A program made the position numbers and the translations under genes. Shown here piece after piece: positions 17,555-28,099 of a stretch of DNA of 64,000 nt. The notes below the pieces were generated by a model that saw only the letters and a program-made list of their open reading frames with translations, was not told the DNA's origin and made no database searches. The stretch is from Evansella halocellulosilytica (GTDB taxonomy: Bacteria; Bacillota; Bacilli; Bacillales; Salisediminibacteriaceae): positions 4,790,080 through 4,854,079 of the forward strand of contig NZ_NIST01000001.1 of NCBI RefSeq assembly GCF_002335745.1. Reading direction: 5' to 3'. Every line of letters starts with the position of its first letter. Position 1 is the first letter of the stretch.

Positions 17555-19522
17555 ATGAATGATCACATTTCTGCAGAGGATCTCTATTTATTTCACCAAG
17601 GAACCCATTACTACAGCTACAGATTTCTCGGTAGCCATGAAGGAATATTCAATGGAAAGAAAGGCTATTGCTTTTCAGTTTGGGCACCGAATGCTGCTCA
17701 AGTTCGTCTTGTCGGTCATTTTAACAATTGGGATGGCTCTGGCTATGAATTAAGAAAAGTGAATGCTGAAGGAATATGGTTTCGCTTTTTTGAATCAATT
17801 CCAAGCGGAGCTGCTTACAAATACGAAATCACGACACCAAAAGGAATACAGCAATTAAAAGCAGATCCTTATGCATTTCAATCTGAACTTAGACCTGCAA
17901 CTGCATCTGTGACAACACCGCTTTCTTCATACGTATGGGATGATGCTGATTGGACAACAAAAAAAGCAGAATCTGACCCGCTCTCGGAACCGATCAATAT
18001 CTATGAAGTTCATGCAGGCTCGTGGAAAAAACATGATGATGGCTCGCTTTTAACCTATAAAGAACTTGCAGCAGAGCTCATTCCGTATGTCAAATCTCTA
18101 GGCTATACACATATAGAGCTCCTGCCAATCGGAGAACACCCATTTGATTTATCTTGGGGTTATCAACAAACTGGCTATTATTCAGTTACATCCCGTTACG
18201 GCCATCGAGATGATTTTAAATTTTTTATTGATCAGTGTCATCAGGAGAATATTGGAGTCATATTAGACTGGGTGCCTGGGCATTTTTGTAAAGATGAGCA
18301 AGGGCTGCGACTATTTGATGGTACTCCGTTATATGAATATGCAGATGAGAGAAAAGCGGAGAAAACGCAGTGGGGAACGTTAACATTTGATTTCGGAAGA
18401 CCTGAAGTTCAAAGCTACTTAATTTCAAATGCCCTTTACTGGCTTGATGAGTTCCATATAGATGGTTTAAGAGTTGACGCAGTTGCCAGTATGATCTACT
18501 TAAATTTCGATAAAAAAGCGGAAGATGAAAAAATATATAACTATTACGGGGGTGAAGAAAACCTTGAAGCAACTGCATTATTAAAAAAATTAAATGAAAT
18601 TATTTTTCATTATAAGCCAAACACACTAATGATGGCCGAAGATAGTTCCGATTTGCCATTAATCACGTCACCTACTTATTTAGGCGGACTAGGTTTTAAC
18701 TTCAAATGGAACATGGGTTGGATGAACGATACGCTTGAATATATAGAACGTGATCCAGTATATCGCAAATGGCATCACGAGAATTTGACATTTCCCATTA
18801 TGTACACGTACTCAGAAAACTTCCTTCTCCCCTTGTCACACGATGAAGTCGTCCATGGGAAGAAATCTTTACTCGATAAAATGCCAGGTGATCAATGGCA
18901 GCAATTCGCTAACCTACGTTTATTATATGGATATATGATGACTCACCCTGGAAAAAAGCTTTTATTTATGGGCGGTGAATTTGGACAATATGCAGAATGG
19001 AAAGACAAGGAACAACTTGATTGGCACTTGCTAGATTATCCTTTACACCGCTCAATGTTTGAATATGTCAAAGCTTTAAATCAATTTTATTTACAAGAAT
19101 CCTCTTTATATGAAGGTGACCACAACCCTGGCGGCTATGAATGGATTGATCCTCATAATCCTGATCAAAGTATTATCACATTTCTAAGACGAGGTTCTTC
19201 CACTCATAATGAATTAATTGTTGTATGCAATTTCACACCAAACGTGTATTACGATTATAAAATCGGAGTGCCTAAACCCGGAACTTATCTGGAAGTGTTT
19301 AATTCTGACGCAAAAATGTATGCAGGATCTAATCAACTAAACGAAGGAAGTCACTTTAGCTTTCCTAAAAGATGGCACGGTTTTGATCAGCATATAAAAA
19401 TAAAAATCCCGCCATTAGCTGTCTCCATATTTAAAAGAACTGTTCAAATAGAAGACAAAAAGAACCCGAGTAAGCAATTCGCTTCAGAGGAAAGTGCGGC
19501 GGAACGCCGCCTTGGAGAATGA
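17555..19522 (+). CDS. glgB: 1,4-alpha-glucan branching enzyme
   Basis: 655 residues, typical of GlgB. CBM48 lies near residues 20-110 (FSVWAPNAAQVRLVG). The GH13 barrel carries DGLRVDAVASM (nucleophile Asp), MMAEDSS (acid/base Glu) and LSHDEVVHGK (His-Asp). An all-beta C-domain follows. It moves alpha-1,4 chains to 6-position branch points in cytosolic glycogen synthesis. The ATG follows AAAGGAG. It is the first gene of glgB-C-D-A-P, the order seen in B. subtilis. The last ~30 residues are charged and variable. Confidence 0.97.
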   Translation: MNDHISAEDLYLFHQGTHYYSYRFLGSHEGIFNGKKGYCFSVWAPNAAQVRLVGHFNNWDGSGYELRKVNAEGIWFRFFESIPSGAAYKYEITTPKGIQQLKADPYAFQSELRPATASVTTPLSSYVWDDADWTTKKAESDPLSEPINIYEVHAGSWKKHDDGSLLTYKELAAELIPYVKSLGYTHIELLPIGEHPFDLSWGYQQTGYYSVTSRYGHRDDFKFFIDQCHQENIGVILDWVPGHFCKDEQGLRLFDGTPLYEYADERKAEKTQWGTLTFDFGRPEVQSYLISNALYWLDEFHIDGLRVDAVASMIYLNFDKKAEDEKIYNYYGGEENLEATALLKKLNEIIFHYKPNTLMMAEDSSDLPLITSPTYLGGLGFNFKWNMGWMNDTLEYIERDPVYRKWHHENLTFPIMYTYSENFLLPLSHDEVVHGKKSLLDKMPGDQWQQFANLRLLYGYMMTHPGKKLLFMGGEFGQYAEWKDKEQLDWHLLDYPLHRSMFEYVKALNQFYLQESSLYEGDHNPGGYEWIDPHNPDQSIITFLRRGSSTHNELIVVCNFTPNVYYDYKIGVPKPGTYLEVFNSDAKMYAGSNQLNEGSHFSFPKRWHGFDQHIKIKIPPLAVSIFKRTVQIEDKKNPSKQFASEESAAERRLGE

Positions 19523-19603
19523 CAGGATAGGCAAAAGTAATTCTCAAAACACTCTGGGCATTATACAACTTATCACATTGATCATCACCAAGGGGGTTAT
19601 GAA

Positions 19604-20749
19604 ATGAAAAAAGAATGTGTCGGAATGTTATTAGCTGGAGGAGAAGGCAAACGTCTTGGATTATTAACAAAGAAATTAGCAAAACCTGCCGTTCATTTCG
19701 GTGGGAAATACCGAATCATTGATTTTACATTAAGTAATTGCACTCATTCAGGAATTCATACCGTTGGTGTTCTTACACAATATTCTCCTTTCGAGCTTAA
19801 CAAGCATATCGGCATAGGCAAACCATGGGATTTAGACCGCCAGTACGATGGAGTATCAATTCTTTCGCCATACACAGCAAAAGAAGGAGGCAGTTGGTAT
19901 TCTGGAACTGCGGATGCCATTTATAAAAATATTCATTTTATCGAACAGTATGATCCTGAATATGTATTAGTCATTTCAGGAGATCACATTTATCAAATGA
20001 ACTACCAAAACTTGTTGTACCAACATAAAGCAACAGGTGCGGATGCAACGATATCTGTCATGGAAGTTCCATGGGCAGAAGCCTCACGTTTCGGAATTTT
20101 AAATACGACTGATACGATGCAGATTTATGAGTTTGACGAAAAACCACAGAACCCGAAAAGTAACTTAGCCTCTATGGGAATTTATATTTTTAACTGGAAA
20201 ACCTTAAAGTCATATTTAATTGAGGACAATAAAAAAATTGATTCAGCCCACGACTTTGGTAAAGATATTATCCCAGCAATGCTGCAAAATGAACAAAAAT
20301 TGTTTGCTTACCGCTTCGAAGGATATTGGAAAGATGTTGGGACAGTACAAAGTTACTGGGAAGCAAATATGGATTTGTTAGAAGAAGATTTATCCCTCTC
20401 TTTGAATAATAAAAACTGGCGTACATTTTCTCACGATACAAATTATCCACCGCAGTTTATAGAAAGCCATGCGGTCGTCACCCATTCATTAATTAATTCA
20501 GGGTGCTGGATTTCCGGATCTGTTCATCATTCAGTTCTTTTTACGAATGTATCCGTCGATGATGGAGCCTCTATAAAATATTCAATTTTGCATCCTAATG
20601 TAAAGATAGGAAAAAACGCTACATTAGAACGTGCAATCGTAATGGAAAATACGGAGATTCCTGAAGGTCTTCATATTACATCTCCGTCTGATCATGAACC
20701 GTTAGTAATCGACCAAAATAGTTTAGAACTAATGATGTCGAAATCATAA
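19604..20749 (+). CDS. glgC: Glucose-1-phosphate adenylyltransferase, catalytic subunit
   Basis: 381 residues, usual for Bacillus GlgC. The nucleotidyltransferase motif [14 protein letters not shown] (residues 9-22) is complete. It continues with [19 protein letters not shown] and SGDHIYQM. C-terminal left-handed beta-helix repeats follow ([15 protein letters not shown]...). It makes ADP-glucose from glucose-1-phosphate and ATP, the committed step of glycogen synthesis. In bacilli it acts with GlgD. The ATG follows AAGGGGG. Two genes of the operon flank it closely. Confidence 0.96.
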   Translation: MKKECVGMLLAGGEGKRLGLLTKKLAKPAVHFGGKYRIIDFTLSNCTHSGIHTVGVLTQYSPFELNKHIGIGKPWDLDRQYDGVSILSPYTAKEGGSWYSGTADAIYKNIHFIEQYDPEYVLVISGDHIYQMNYQNLLYQHKATGADATISVMEVPWAEASRFGILNTTDTMQIYEFDEKPQNPKSNLASMGIYIFNWKTLKSYLIEDNKKIDSAHDFGKDIIPAMLQNEQKLFAYRFEGYWKDVGTVQSYWEANMDLLEEDLSLSLNNKNWRTFSHDTNYPPQFIESHAVVTHSLINSGCWISGSVHHSVLFTNVSVDDGASIKYSILHPNVKIGKNATLERAIVMENTEIPEGLHITSPSDHEPLVIDQNSLELMMSKS

Positions 20750-20775
20750 ATGTTTCCTGCAGGGAGGAGTTAAAA

Positions 20776-21882
20776 ATGGAATCGATGATGGGACTAATTA
20801 ACTTAGAAAATGAACATGACTTTTTAAATGAGCTTACCTATTTCCGCTGTGGAGCAGCTGTACCATTTGCCGGACGGTACCGACTCATTGATTTTACATT
20901 GTCAAACATGGTGAAGTCACATATTCAAGAAATCGCCATTTTTACAAGGAAAAAATACCGTTCATTAATGGACCACCTCGGTACAGGTGCTGACTGGGAA
21001 CTAGACCGAAGACACGGTGGATTGTTCATACTCCCGCCAGATTGGAATGATCCGACAGATGTTTCCAAAGGAGACCTCAGGCATTTTCATAATAACCGTG
21101 ATTTTTTTGAACGTAGCAATTCAAATTTCGTTTTAGTGAGCGGCAGTCAATTCGTTTCTAACAGTAATTATCAAAAAGCCTTTCAACTTCATTTAGAACG
21201 AAAAGCCGATATTACCTTTATTACAACGACTGTTGAAAATTTAAAATCTGAACACCAACCATACTTACGAATAGAAAAAGATGAAGAAAATTGGGTAACG
21301 AAGGTGACGAATGATTCTCATAATCCGCTTCTCTTTACCGGAGTGTACATCATTAATAAAAAACTATTAATGGAACTAGTCAATGACTGTATCGCCTATA
21401 ATAAAGATCATATTTTGTTAAATGGACTTATTGAAAACATCGATAAGTTAAAGATACAAACGTTTGAACATAAAGGATACTCTGCTTTTATTAATTCTAT
21501 TGAAAGCTTTTATCGTAACAATATGAAACTACTTTCGTCAGAAAATTATCGGAACTTATTTTACAAAAAACCATTTATCCTTACAAAAATAAGTAACGAG
21601 CCGCCAACGAAATATCGCGAACAAGCAGAAGTTCATTCTTCTTTAATTGCAAATGGCTGTGACATTCATGGTGAAGTGGAAAACAGCTTGCTGTTTCGTG
21701 GTGTAAAAGTGAAAGAAGGAGCAAAAATAAAAAATTCAATTATTATGCAAAGGTGCGCGATCGAATCAAATGTTTACTTAGAAAACGTCATATTAGATAA
21801 AGATGTCAGAATTACCGAAGGTCAGACATTGATCGGATGCAAAGAACAACCATATGTCGTCGCAAAACGAAAAGTCATGTAA
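20776..21882 (+). CDS. glgD: GlgC paralogue, ADP-glucose pyrophosphorylase regulatory subunit
   Basis: 368 residues. It resembles GlgC over the core (FAGRYRLIDFTLSN near residues 34-47) but lacks the GGxGxRL nucleotide-binding loop at the N-terminus. The usual SGDH is also replaced (SGSQF), as expected for the catalytically weak GlgD subunit that stimulates GlgC in Firmicutes. Hexapeptide-type repeats occupy the C-terminal third. ATG is preceded by GGAGG. It lies 26 bp after glgC. Confidence 0.95.
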   Translation: MESMMGLINLENEHDFLNELTYFRCGAAVPFAGRYRLIDFTLSNMVKSHIQEIAIFTRKKYRSLMDHLGTGADWELDRRHGGLFILPPDWNDPTDVSKGDLRHFHNNRDFFERSNSNFVLVSGSQFVSNSNYQKAFQLHLERKADITFITTTVENLKSEHQPYLRIEKDEENWVTKVTNDSHNPLLFTGVYIINKKLLMELVNDCIAYNKDHILLNGLIENIDKLKIQTFEHKGYSAFINSIESFYRNNMKLLSSENYRNLFYKKPFILTKISNEPPTKYREQAEVHSSLIANGCDIHGEVENSLLFRGVKVKEGAKIKNSIIMQRCAIESNVYLENVILDKDVRITEGQTLIGCKEQPYVVAKRKVM

Positions 21883-22110
21883 TAAGAAAAGCGGAAGTAC
21901 CTTGGTCATCGACGAAGAAAACTGGACTGAATTGAGTGAGATAAAGGAGAATCGAAAGCTTGTCTTTCGTTTTCGACTTATCGTAGACGAGATGAAGGAA
22001 GTTTCTCAAGGCGATAGGTACTGAAGCTAGACATCTATCGAGAGATAGAGTGTTTTACTTTCTTATTCTTTAAGAAAAACGGAAGTACCTTGGTCATCGA
22101 CGATGCAGCT
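21883..22110. repeat. MITE-like dispersed repeat inside glg operon (one copy plus a partial copy)
   Basis: It begins AAGAAAAGCGGAAGTACCTTGG, continues TCATCGACGAAGAAAACTGG, and ends with GAAGCTAGACATCTATCGAG and TTTACTTTCTTATTCTTT. A second partial start (AAGAAAAACGGAAGTACCTTGG) follows at about 22072. It is the same family as 41018-41283. Insertion separates glgD from glgA by 285 bp, whereas the other glg gaps are short. Confidence 0.8.
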
Positions 22111-22167
22111 TTGCTATAACAGTAACTTCTTTTTCACTGAATAAAAATTGAAAGGAGCAGAGATCGG

Positions 22168-23604
22168 ATGGAAAATGTTTTATATGTCGCTTCAGAATGT
22201 ACACCATTTATAAAGACAGGAGGATTAGCCGATGTCATCGGGTCTCTCCCAAGTGCTTTATCGACGAATGAAAAGATGAACGTACGTGTCATACTCCCTT
22301 TGTACGATGAGATCGCAGAAGAATGGAAAAATGAAATGAAGTTTAAAGCGATTATTCCAGTAGAAGTAGGATGGCGCAACCAAACAGCTGAGCTCTACAC
22401 ACTCGATCACGAAGGAATAATGTATTATTTTATCGCTAATTCTTTTTACTTCACCCGTAAAGGTGTTTACGGTTATTACGATGATGGAGAACGATTCGTG
22501 TTTTTTAGTAAAGCAGTCATCACTTCACTTGAATATTTGGATATCGTTCCAGATATTCTACATGCCCATGATTGGCAGGCAGGGCTGACTGTCGCCTTTG
22601 CAAAAATTTATCAGCCTATTAAACATTTAAAAACAATTTTTACGATTCATAATATGAAATATCAAGGTGTTATCCCAAATGAGATGTATGATGATTTATT
22701 CAGTCTTCCACCTGAACACCTTAGCGGAATGGAGTGGGATGGCATGATTAATTGTTTAAAAGCTGGAATTTTCCATGCAGATAAAGTTACAACGGTCAGT
22801 CCAACTTACGCAGAAGAGCTAAAAGATCCTTACTTTAGCGAAGGGCTTCACCCTGTTTTGCAAGATCGCCAAGTAGACTTCATTGGGATTTTAAATGGAG
22901 TTGATACGGATGAATATCACCCATTGAAAGACCCTCATGTAGATGTGAATTACCGTTATTCTCGTTCAAAGAAACAAGAAAATAAAGTAGAACTGCAAAA
23001 ACAGTTAGGAATCCCAATCAATGAATCAACACCGCTATACGTAATGGTCACTCGTTTAGTTGAACAAAAGGGGCTCCACCTCGTTCAGCATATTTTAGAA
23101 GAGTTTTTACAAGATGATGTTCAGTTCGTCATTCTCGGTACTGGTGAGGCTGAATTTGAAGACTATTTTTCATATATAGCCCACCGATATTCTGAAAAAG
23201 TTGTCGCTAAACTTACATTTAATGAAGCACTTTCCCGCAAGCTTTATGCAAGTGGTGACTTTTTCATCATGCCTTCAAAATTTGAACCATGCGGACTATC
23301 TCAATTAATTGCCCTCCAATATAAAACAGTTCCGATTGTTCGAGAAACAGGAGGGTTAAAAGATACTGTTATTCCTTATAATGAAAATACTGGAGAAGGT
23401 AACGGTTTTAGTTTTACAAACTATAACGCTCATGACTTGTTAGCTGTTCTTAAATACACCCTCGCAATCTATCATGATGAACAACATTGGAAAAAGCTCG
23501 CAAAAAATGTGAACAAAGTCAAATATGACTGGCGGCAATCAGCGAAAGAATACAAACACCTATATGAAACTGTCTGCGGGATAAAGGGAGTGACACAGAA
23601 TTGA
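22168..23604 (+). CDS. glgA: Glycogen synthase (ADP-glucose)
   Basis: 478 residues, a GT5 enzyme of normal length. The ADP-glucose-binding motif KTGGLADVIGSLP occurs at residues 17-29. HAHDWQAGL and TIHNMKYQG are present, as is the C-terminal PSKFEPCGLSQLIA motif with the retaining GT-B Glu. It extends alpha-1,4 glucan chains. ATG follows AAAGGAGCAGAGATCGG. It shares four bases with glgP (TTGA), so the two are translationally coupled. Confidence 0.97.
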   Translation: MENVLYVASECTPFIKTGGLADVIGSLPSALSTNEKMNVRVILPLYDEIAEEWKNEMKFKAIIPVEVGWRNQTAELYTLDHEGIMYYFIANSFYFTRKGVYGYYDDGERFVFFSKAVITSLEYLDIVPDILHAHDWQAGLTVAFAKIYQPIKHLKTIFTIHNMKYQGVIPNEMYDDLFSLPPEHLSGMEWDGMINCLKAGIFHADKVTTVSPTYAEELKDPYFSEGLHPVLQDRQVDFIGILNGVDTDEYHPLKDPHVDVNYRYSRSKKQENKVELQKQLGIPINESTPLYVMVTRLVEQKGLHLVQHILEEFLQDDVQFVILGTGEAEFEDYFSYIAHRYSEKVVAKLTFNEALSRKLYASGDFFIMPSKFEPCGLSQLIALQYKTVPIVRETGGLKDTVIPYNENTGEGNGFSFTNYNAHDLLAVLKYTLAIYHDEQHWKKLAKNVNKVKYDWRQSAKEYKHLYETVCGIKGVTQN

Positions 23605-26057
23605 CCAATCATCATGTCGATGATTTTATCAAACGGATCTCTGACAAGATCGAAACTGTTAGTGGTAAAACGATAGACGAAGCTTCAGAAAGAGATGTAT
23701 ACGTTGGAGTTGCATCGATTGTTAACGATGAAATCAAGCACAAATGGATTCGTACAAGTGACACTTATGAAAAAGAAAAAGTAAAGCAAGTGTATTATTT
23801 ATCAATGGAATTTTTAGTTGGACGTCTCCTTGAAAGTAATTTATTGAATGGTGGACTCCTCGATGTAACGAATGAAGCAATAAAAAAAATAGGCTTCGAG
23901 CCTAAACGTGTGTATGCACATGAACATGACGCTGGATTAGGTAATGGCGGGCTTGGCCGATTAGCTGCCTGCTTTCTCGATTCGTTAGCATCTTTGAATT
24001 ATCCGGGACACGGCTGCGGTATTCGTTACCGCTATGGATTATTTGAGCAAAGAATTATTCACGGACACCAAATTGAACTGCCTGATTATTGGTTAAAAGA
24101 AGATTACCCCTGGGAAACGAGAAAAGGAGACGAGAGTTTCAAAATCCATTTTCGCGGTGACGTACATATGCATAAGCGAATCGATGGTTCTCTTGAGTTT
24201 CGATATGAAAACACCGATCAAGTGATGGCCGTCCCTTATGATATCCCTGTCGTAGGTTACAAGAATGAGACGGTTAATACATTACGTCTTTGGAGTGCAG
24301 AATCGATTACTCGTGAAAAAGATTATTTGACGAGTCAACAATCTCAATATTATCATCATTTGGATCATAAACATTCTATTGAGCAAATTTCCGGCTTTTT
24401 ATATCCGGATGACTCAAGCTATGAGGGGAAAGAGCTCCGGTTAAAACAGCAATATTTTCTCGTTTCAGCGAGTATTCAACATATTTTACGCCAATATAAA
24501 AAACAGCAGCGTGGACCGTTAACAAATCTTCCAGAACATGTCGTCATTCAAATTAATGATACACATCCAAGCCTCGCCATTCCCGAATTAATGCGTTTGC
24601 TTATGGATGACGAACATTATGGTTGGGACGATGCATGGAAAATAACAAACAAGACGATCGCTTATACAAATCATACAACATTATCTGAAGCTTTGGAGAA
24701 ATGGCCAAAAACAATGGTAGAACGCCTTCTTCCACGTATATATATGATTATTAATGAGATTAACGAACGATTTTGTCGAGGATTATGGTTTGACCATCCC
24801 GAGTTAAGAAATGTGATTCCTGAGCTTGCTATTATCGCAGACGACCAAGTTCATATGGCTCGCCTTGCTATTGTAGGCAGCTTTAGCGTAAATGGGGTCG
24901 CACGTCTCCATACAGAGATTCTTAAGAAAAAAGAAATGAAAAATTTCTACTGCCTTTTCCCAGATCGATTTAATAATAAAACAAATGGCATTACCCATCG
25001 AAGATGGCTTCTTCAAATTAACCGAGGATTATCTAGGTTAATTACTGAAGTCATTGGTACGAACTGGATTCAACGTCCAAATCAGTTAATTAGTCTGCTA
25101 CGATATTCAAAGGATTCAGCCTTTTTAGAGGAAGTCGACAAAGTGAAGCTTCATAATAAACGAGAACTAGCACAATTTATTTACGATCGCACAGGAATTG
25201 CAGTCGATGAATATTCGATTTTTGATGTACAAATTAAACGGCTTCATGAGTACAAACGCCAGTTGCTAAATATTTTTCATGTCATTTACCTTTACAATGA
25301 ATTAAAAGATAATCCAACATTGGACATTACTCCAAGAACGTTTATTTTTGGTGCAAAAGCAGCTCCGAGCTATCACTTGGCAAAAGAAGTCATTAAGTTA
25401 ATACACACAGTTGCTTCACTTGTGAATTATGATCCTGATATCGCTGGAAAATTAAAAGTCGTTTTTCTCGAAAACTATAATGTAAGCCTGGCAGAAAAAA
25501 TTATTCCAGCAGCTGATATTAGCGAACAGATTTCTACTGCAAGTAAAGAAGCTTCCGGGACTGGAAATATGAAAATGATGATGAATGGGGCTTTAACGGT
25601 CGGCACGATGGATGGAGCAAATATTGAAATACGTGACCTTGTCGGTGACCAGCATATTTTTATGTTCGGATTAACGGCTGATGAAGTTTTAGCATATTAC
25701 GAATACGGCGGTTACAATGCTAGGGACATTTACAACACAGATGAACGTGTAAGGCGGATCTTGAATCAATTAAATGAAGGAGTATTTGGCTCCCAGGAAA
25801 TAGAGTTTAAAGATATTTACTATAACATTTTATATCACAATGACCCGTACTTTGTACTGAAAGATTTTGATCCTTATATTGAAATCCATGAACTCGTCGA
25901 GCAGGCTTATCGTGATCGGACTACATGGTTAAACAAAAGTGTGACGAACATCGCTTATTCAGGCAAGTTTTCAAGTGATCGTACCATTCAAGAATATGCC
26001 TCAAAAATATGGAAACTAAACCAAGTTCCAATCAATAAAGCGACCGATGAGCAATAG
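23601..26057 (+). CDS. glgP: Glycogen phosphorylase
   Basis: 818 residues, typical for GT35. The PLP-binding site is EASGTGNMKMMMNG (Lys near residue 660). GNGGLGRLAACFLDS and QINDTHPSLAIPE are also conserved. It releases glucose-1-phosphate from glycogen ends in the cytosol. The TTG start sits over the glgA stop, with GGGAGTG upstream. It is the last gene of the operon and is followed at once by a terminator that begins inside its last codons. Confidence 0.97.
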   Translation: MTNHHVDDFIKRISDKIETVSGKTIDEASERDVYVGVASIVNDEIKHKWIRTSDTYEKEKVKQVYYLSMEFLVGRLLESNLLNGGLLDVTNEAIKKIGFEPKRVYAHEHDAGLGNGGLGRLAACFLDSLASLNYPGHGCGIRYRYGLFEQRIIHGHQIELPDYWLKEDYPWETRKGDESFKIHFRGDVHMHKRIDGSLEFRYENTDQVMAVPYDIPVVGYKNETVNTLRLWSAESITREKDYLTSQQSQYYHHLDHKHSIEQISGFLYPDDSSYEGKELRLKQQYFLVSASIQHILRQYKKQQRGPLTNLPEHVVIQINDTHPSLAIPELMRLLMDDEHYGWDDAWKITNKTIAYTNHTTLSEALEKWPKTMVERLLPRIYMIINEINERFCRGLWFDHPELRNVIPELAIIADDQVHMARLAIVGSFSVNGVARLHTEILKKKEMKNFYCLFPDRFNNKTNGITHRRWLLQINRGLSRLITEVIGTNWIQRPNQLISLLRYSKDSAFLEEVDKVKLHNKRELAQFIYDRTGIAVDEYSIFDVQIKRLHEYKRQLLNIFHVIYLYNELKDNPTLDITPRTFIFGAKAAPSYHLAKEVIKLIHTVASLVNYDPDIAGKLKVVFLENYNVSLAEKIIPAADISEQISTASKEASGTGNMKMMMNGALTVGTMDGANIEIRDLVGDQHIFMFGLTADEVLAYYEYGGYNARDIYNTDERVRRILNQLNEGVFGSQEIEFKDIYYNILYHNDPYFVLKDFDPYIEIHELVEQAYRDRTTWLNKSVTNIAYSGKFSSDRTIQEYASKIWKLNQVPINKATDEQ

Positions 26058-26075
26058 TCACTCATCGGCCGTTTT
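26044..26075 (+). terminator. Terminator of glgBCDAP operon
   Basis: CCGATGAG pairs with CTCATCGG around a 9-base loop, followed by CCGTTTT. The left arm overlaps the last codons of glgP. Confidence 0.8.
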
Positions 26076-26106
26076 CACTTTATTCGATAGGTTGTTTCAT
26101 CATAGT

Positions 26107-27321
26107 TTAAATGAGCATACCTGCCATTGATGCACTTAATAATGATGCTAACATCCCTGCAGCGACTGCACGCACACCCATCTTCGCAATATCTTCACGG
26201 CGGCTAGGTGCTAATTTCCCTAGTCCACCTAACAAGATTGCTAACGATGAAATGTTGGCAAATCCGCATAATGCAAAACTAACTACTACAACTGTTTTCG
26301 GACTTAACTCTTCCATTACTGGAGCAAAAGAAGTATAAGCGACAAACTCATTCAATACGAGCTTTTGTCCAATAAAACTACCTGCAGTTATAGCTTCTGA
26401 CCAAGGTACACCTGCTGCAAATGCAATAGGAGCAAATAAAAAGCCTAAAATTTGTTCTAATGTTAAGGAATCGTAATTAAACCAACCGCCTACAAACCCT
26501 AACAGACCATTAACTAATGCAATAAGGGCGATAAAGGCAAGAAGCATAGCACCAATATTTAAAGCTAATGTCAAACCAGTACTTGCACCTTTTGCAGCAG
26601 CGTCAATCACATTTGCTGACTCAGTATCTTTATCCATATCTAACTTATCCGATGTATCAGACTGTTCTGTTTCAGGCATCATTATTTTTGCCATTACTAA
26701 ACCAGCTGGAGCAGCCATGAAACTTGCTGCAAGTAAATACTCAAGTGGGACCCCTAAAAGTGAGATTCCAATTAAAATCGAACCGGCTACTGATGCAAGT
26801 CCGCCTGTCATGACCGCAAATAATTCGGAGCGAGTCATTTTTGGTAAATAAGGTTTTACAACAAGGGGAGCCTCTGTTTGTCCTACAAAAATATTCGCTG
26901 CAGCAGAAAGTGATTCTGTTTGGCTCGTACCTAATAATTTTGCTAGACCGCCACCAATTAATTTAATAACCCACTGCATAACTCCAAGATAATAGAGCAC
27001 GGAAATGAGAGATGAGAAAAAGATAATAACCCCTAACACTTCTATAGCAAAAATCATTCCGACGTTTTCCGCTTCAAACAGACCACCAAACAAAAAGCCG
27101 ATCCCTTCATTTGCGTAATCAATTATCGCATTTATTCCAAGTGTAAGTTGTTCCAATCCAGCTTGTCCAAGTTCCCACTTCAACACTATAAATGCAAATG
27201 TAAATTGAATTAATAAACCGCCTATAACCGTTCTTAGCTTAATCGCTTTTCGATTCGTAGACAGTACAAAAGCGATCGTAAGTACAGTTAATATACCAAA
27301 AATTCCCCATAAAATATCCAT
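26107..27321 (-). CDS. NupC/CNT family nucleoside transporter
   Basis: 404 residues, the standard length for concentrative nucleoside transporters of bacteria, with about ten membrane segments. Family segments include GQTEAPLVVKPYL near residues 148-160, the MTGGLASVAGSILIG stretch near 171-185, and CGFANISSLAILLGGLG near the C-terminus. It would import nucleosides with H+ or Na+. ATG follows AGAGGTG. A near-perfect cre-like site lies 24-38 bases upstream of the start. The adjoining sequence shows no purine riboswitch. Confidence 0.93.
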   Translation of the reverse strand: MDILWGIFGILTVLTIAFVLSTNRKAIKLRTVIGGLLIQFTFAFIVLKWELGQAGLEQLTLGINAIIDYANEGIGFLFGGLFEAENVGMIFAIEVLGVIIFFSSLISVLYYLGVMQWVIKLIGGGLAKLLGTSQTESLSAAANIFVGQTEAPLVVKPYLPKMTRSELFAVMTGGLASVAGSILIGISLLGVPLEYLLAASFMAAPAGLVMAKIMMPETEQSDTSDKLDMDKDTESANVIDAAAKGASTGLTLALNIGAMLLAFIALIALVNGLLGFVGGWFNYDSLTLEQILGFLFAPIAFAAGVPWSEAITAGSFIGQKLVLNEFVAYTSFAPVMEELSPKTVVVVSFALCGFANISSLAILLGGLGKLAPSRREDIAKMGVRAVAAGMLASLLSASMAGMLI

Positions 27322-27344
27322 CTATAGCACCTCTTGTTGTTATT

Positions 27345-27359
27345 TTGAAATCGCTTTCT
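27345..27359 (-). promoter_or_regulatory. Candidate cre site upstream of nucleoside transporter
   Basis: TTGAAATCGCTTTCT fits WTGNAANCGNWNNCA at 14 of 15 positions. It is 24 bases upstream of the start, so CcpA binding would block transcription. Confidence 0.5.
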
Positions 27360-27639
27360 TTAATATGAAAACGTTCTATAATATATAAAAGCAACGTTTT
27401 CTACTTTAACGAATTATGGAGGTGGTTGTAAATAGAAAAAACAAATATTTTTATTCCAATTTCAAGCAACTTAAACAGAATCCACGATATAATCATCAAC
27501 TTTTTCGATATCAACAACCACCTTAATAGGCACGAATTACGGAAGAAGAGAAAGTTTGTGTGTCTTCCTCCAGGTTTTCCGAACGGGAAATCTCATGAAA
27601 TTTTTTAGAGCGTCTTTCAGGAATGGGATGAAAGGAAGA

Positions 27640-28040
27640 TCAGATATGAATTGCCTTTTTAACTTCAAGTATCTGAAAATATGCTTTACTATAATCTATA
27701 GCATTCAATAACCCTCTCACATTCACAGCTCCAAAATATTTCGCTTGTTGCACCTCGATATCATTACTTACTTTAAGAAAACGTTCTACTTTTAAATCTT
27801 CCCCTTGTAGCTGTTGTTTAATCGATGTATTTAAGTATCAATTTATGAAATAGAGCCCTTAATTTTACTAAAACCATTGCAAACAAAAGACTCACACCTT
27901 ATATCACCAGCTTCCTTACTATTTATTTTTCCGTGAATAATAACACCACCAACTGTACTTTCATTCCCGATTATTTCTTTGATCAATATACTCTCCCACA
28001 TGAAAGCACGAACATTATAATTGCAGTTCAGCATAATCAC
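27640..28040 (-). pseudogene. Broken bactofilin-like (YhbE/YhbF type) gene
   Basis: An upstream frame (28040 to 27843) ends in GGVIIHGKINSKEAGDIRCE and NGFSKIKGSI, a pattern of short beta repeats like the bactofilin family (the polymer-forming domain; GDIxCExFxCxGxxKIxG). After TAA stops, another frame (27834 to 27640) continues with similar repeats (GEDLKVERFLKVSNDIEV, YFGAVNVRGLLNA). Together they look like one bactofilin-type protein broken by stop codons. The assignment rests on motif memory, with no search. The remaining interval 27360-27640 shows nothing I can name. Confidence 0.5.
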
Positions 28041-28066
28041 CTAATTTAGTTTTTTTAATCACACTA

Positions 28067-28097
28067 AAAAAGTCCAGTTTCTCTAAACTGGACTTTT
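28067..28097. terminator. Terminator after LuxR-type gene
   Basis: AAAGTCCAGTTT and AAACTGGACTTT form a perfect 12-bp stem with a 4-base loop. T runs occur on both sides, so it can act in both directions. Confidence 0.85.
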
Positions 28098-28099
28098 CA

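Noticed and set aside
27341..27420. Purine riboswitch or PurR box upstream of the nucleoside transporter
   Set aside because: None of the conserved aptamer or PurR motifs are seen; only the cre-like site is convincing.
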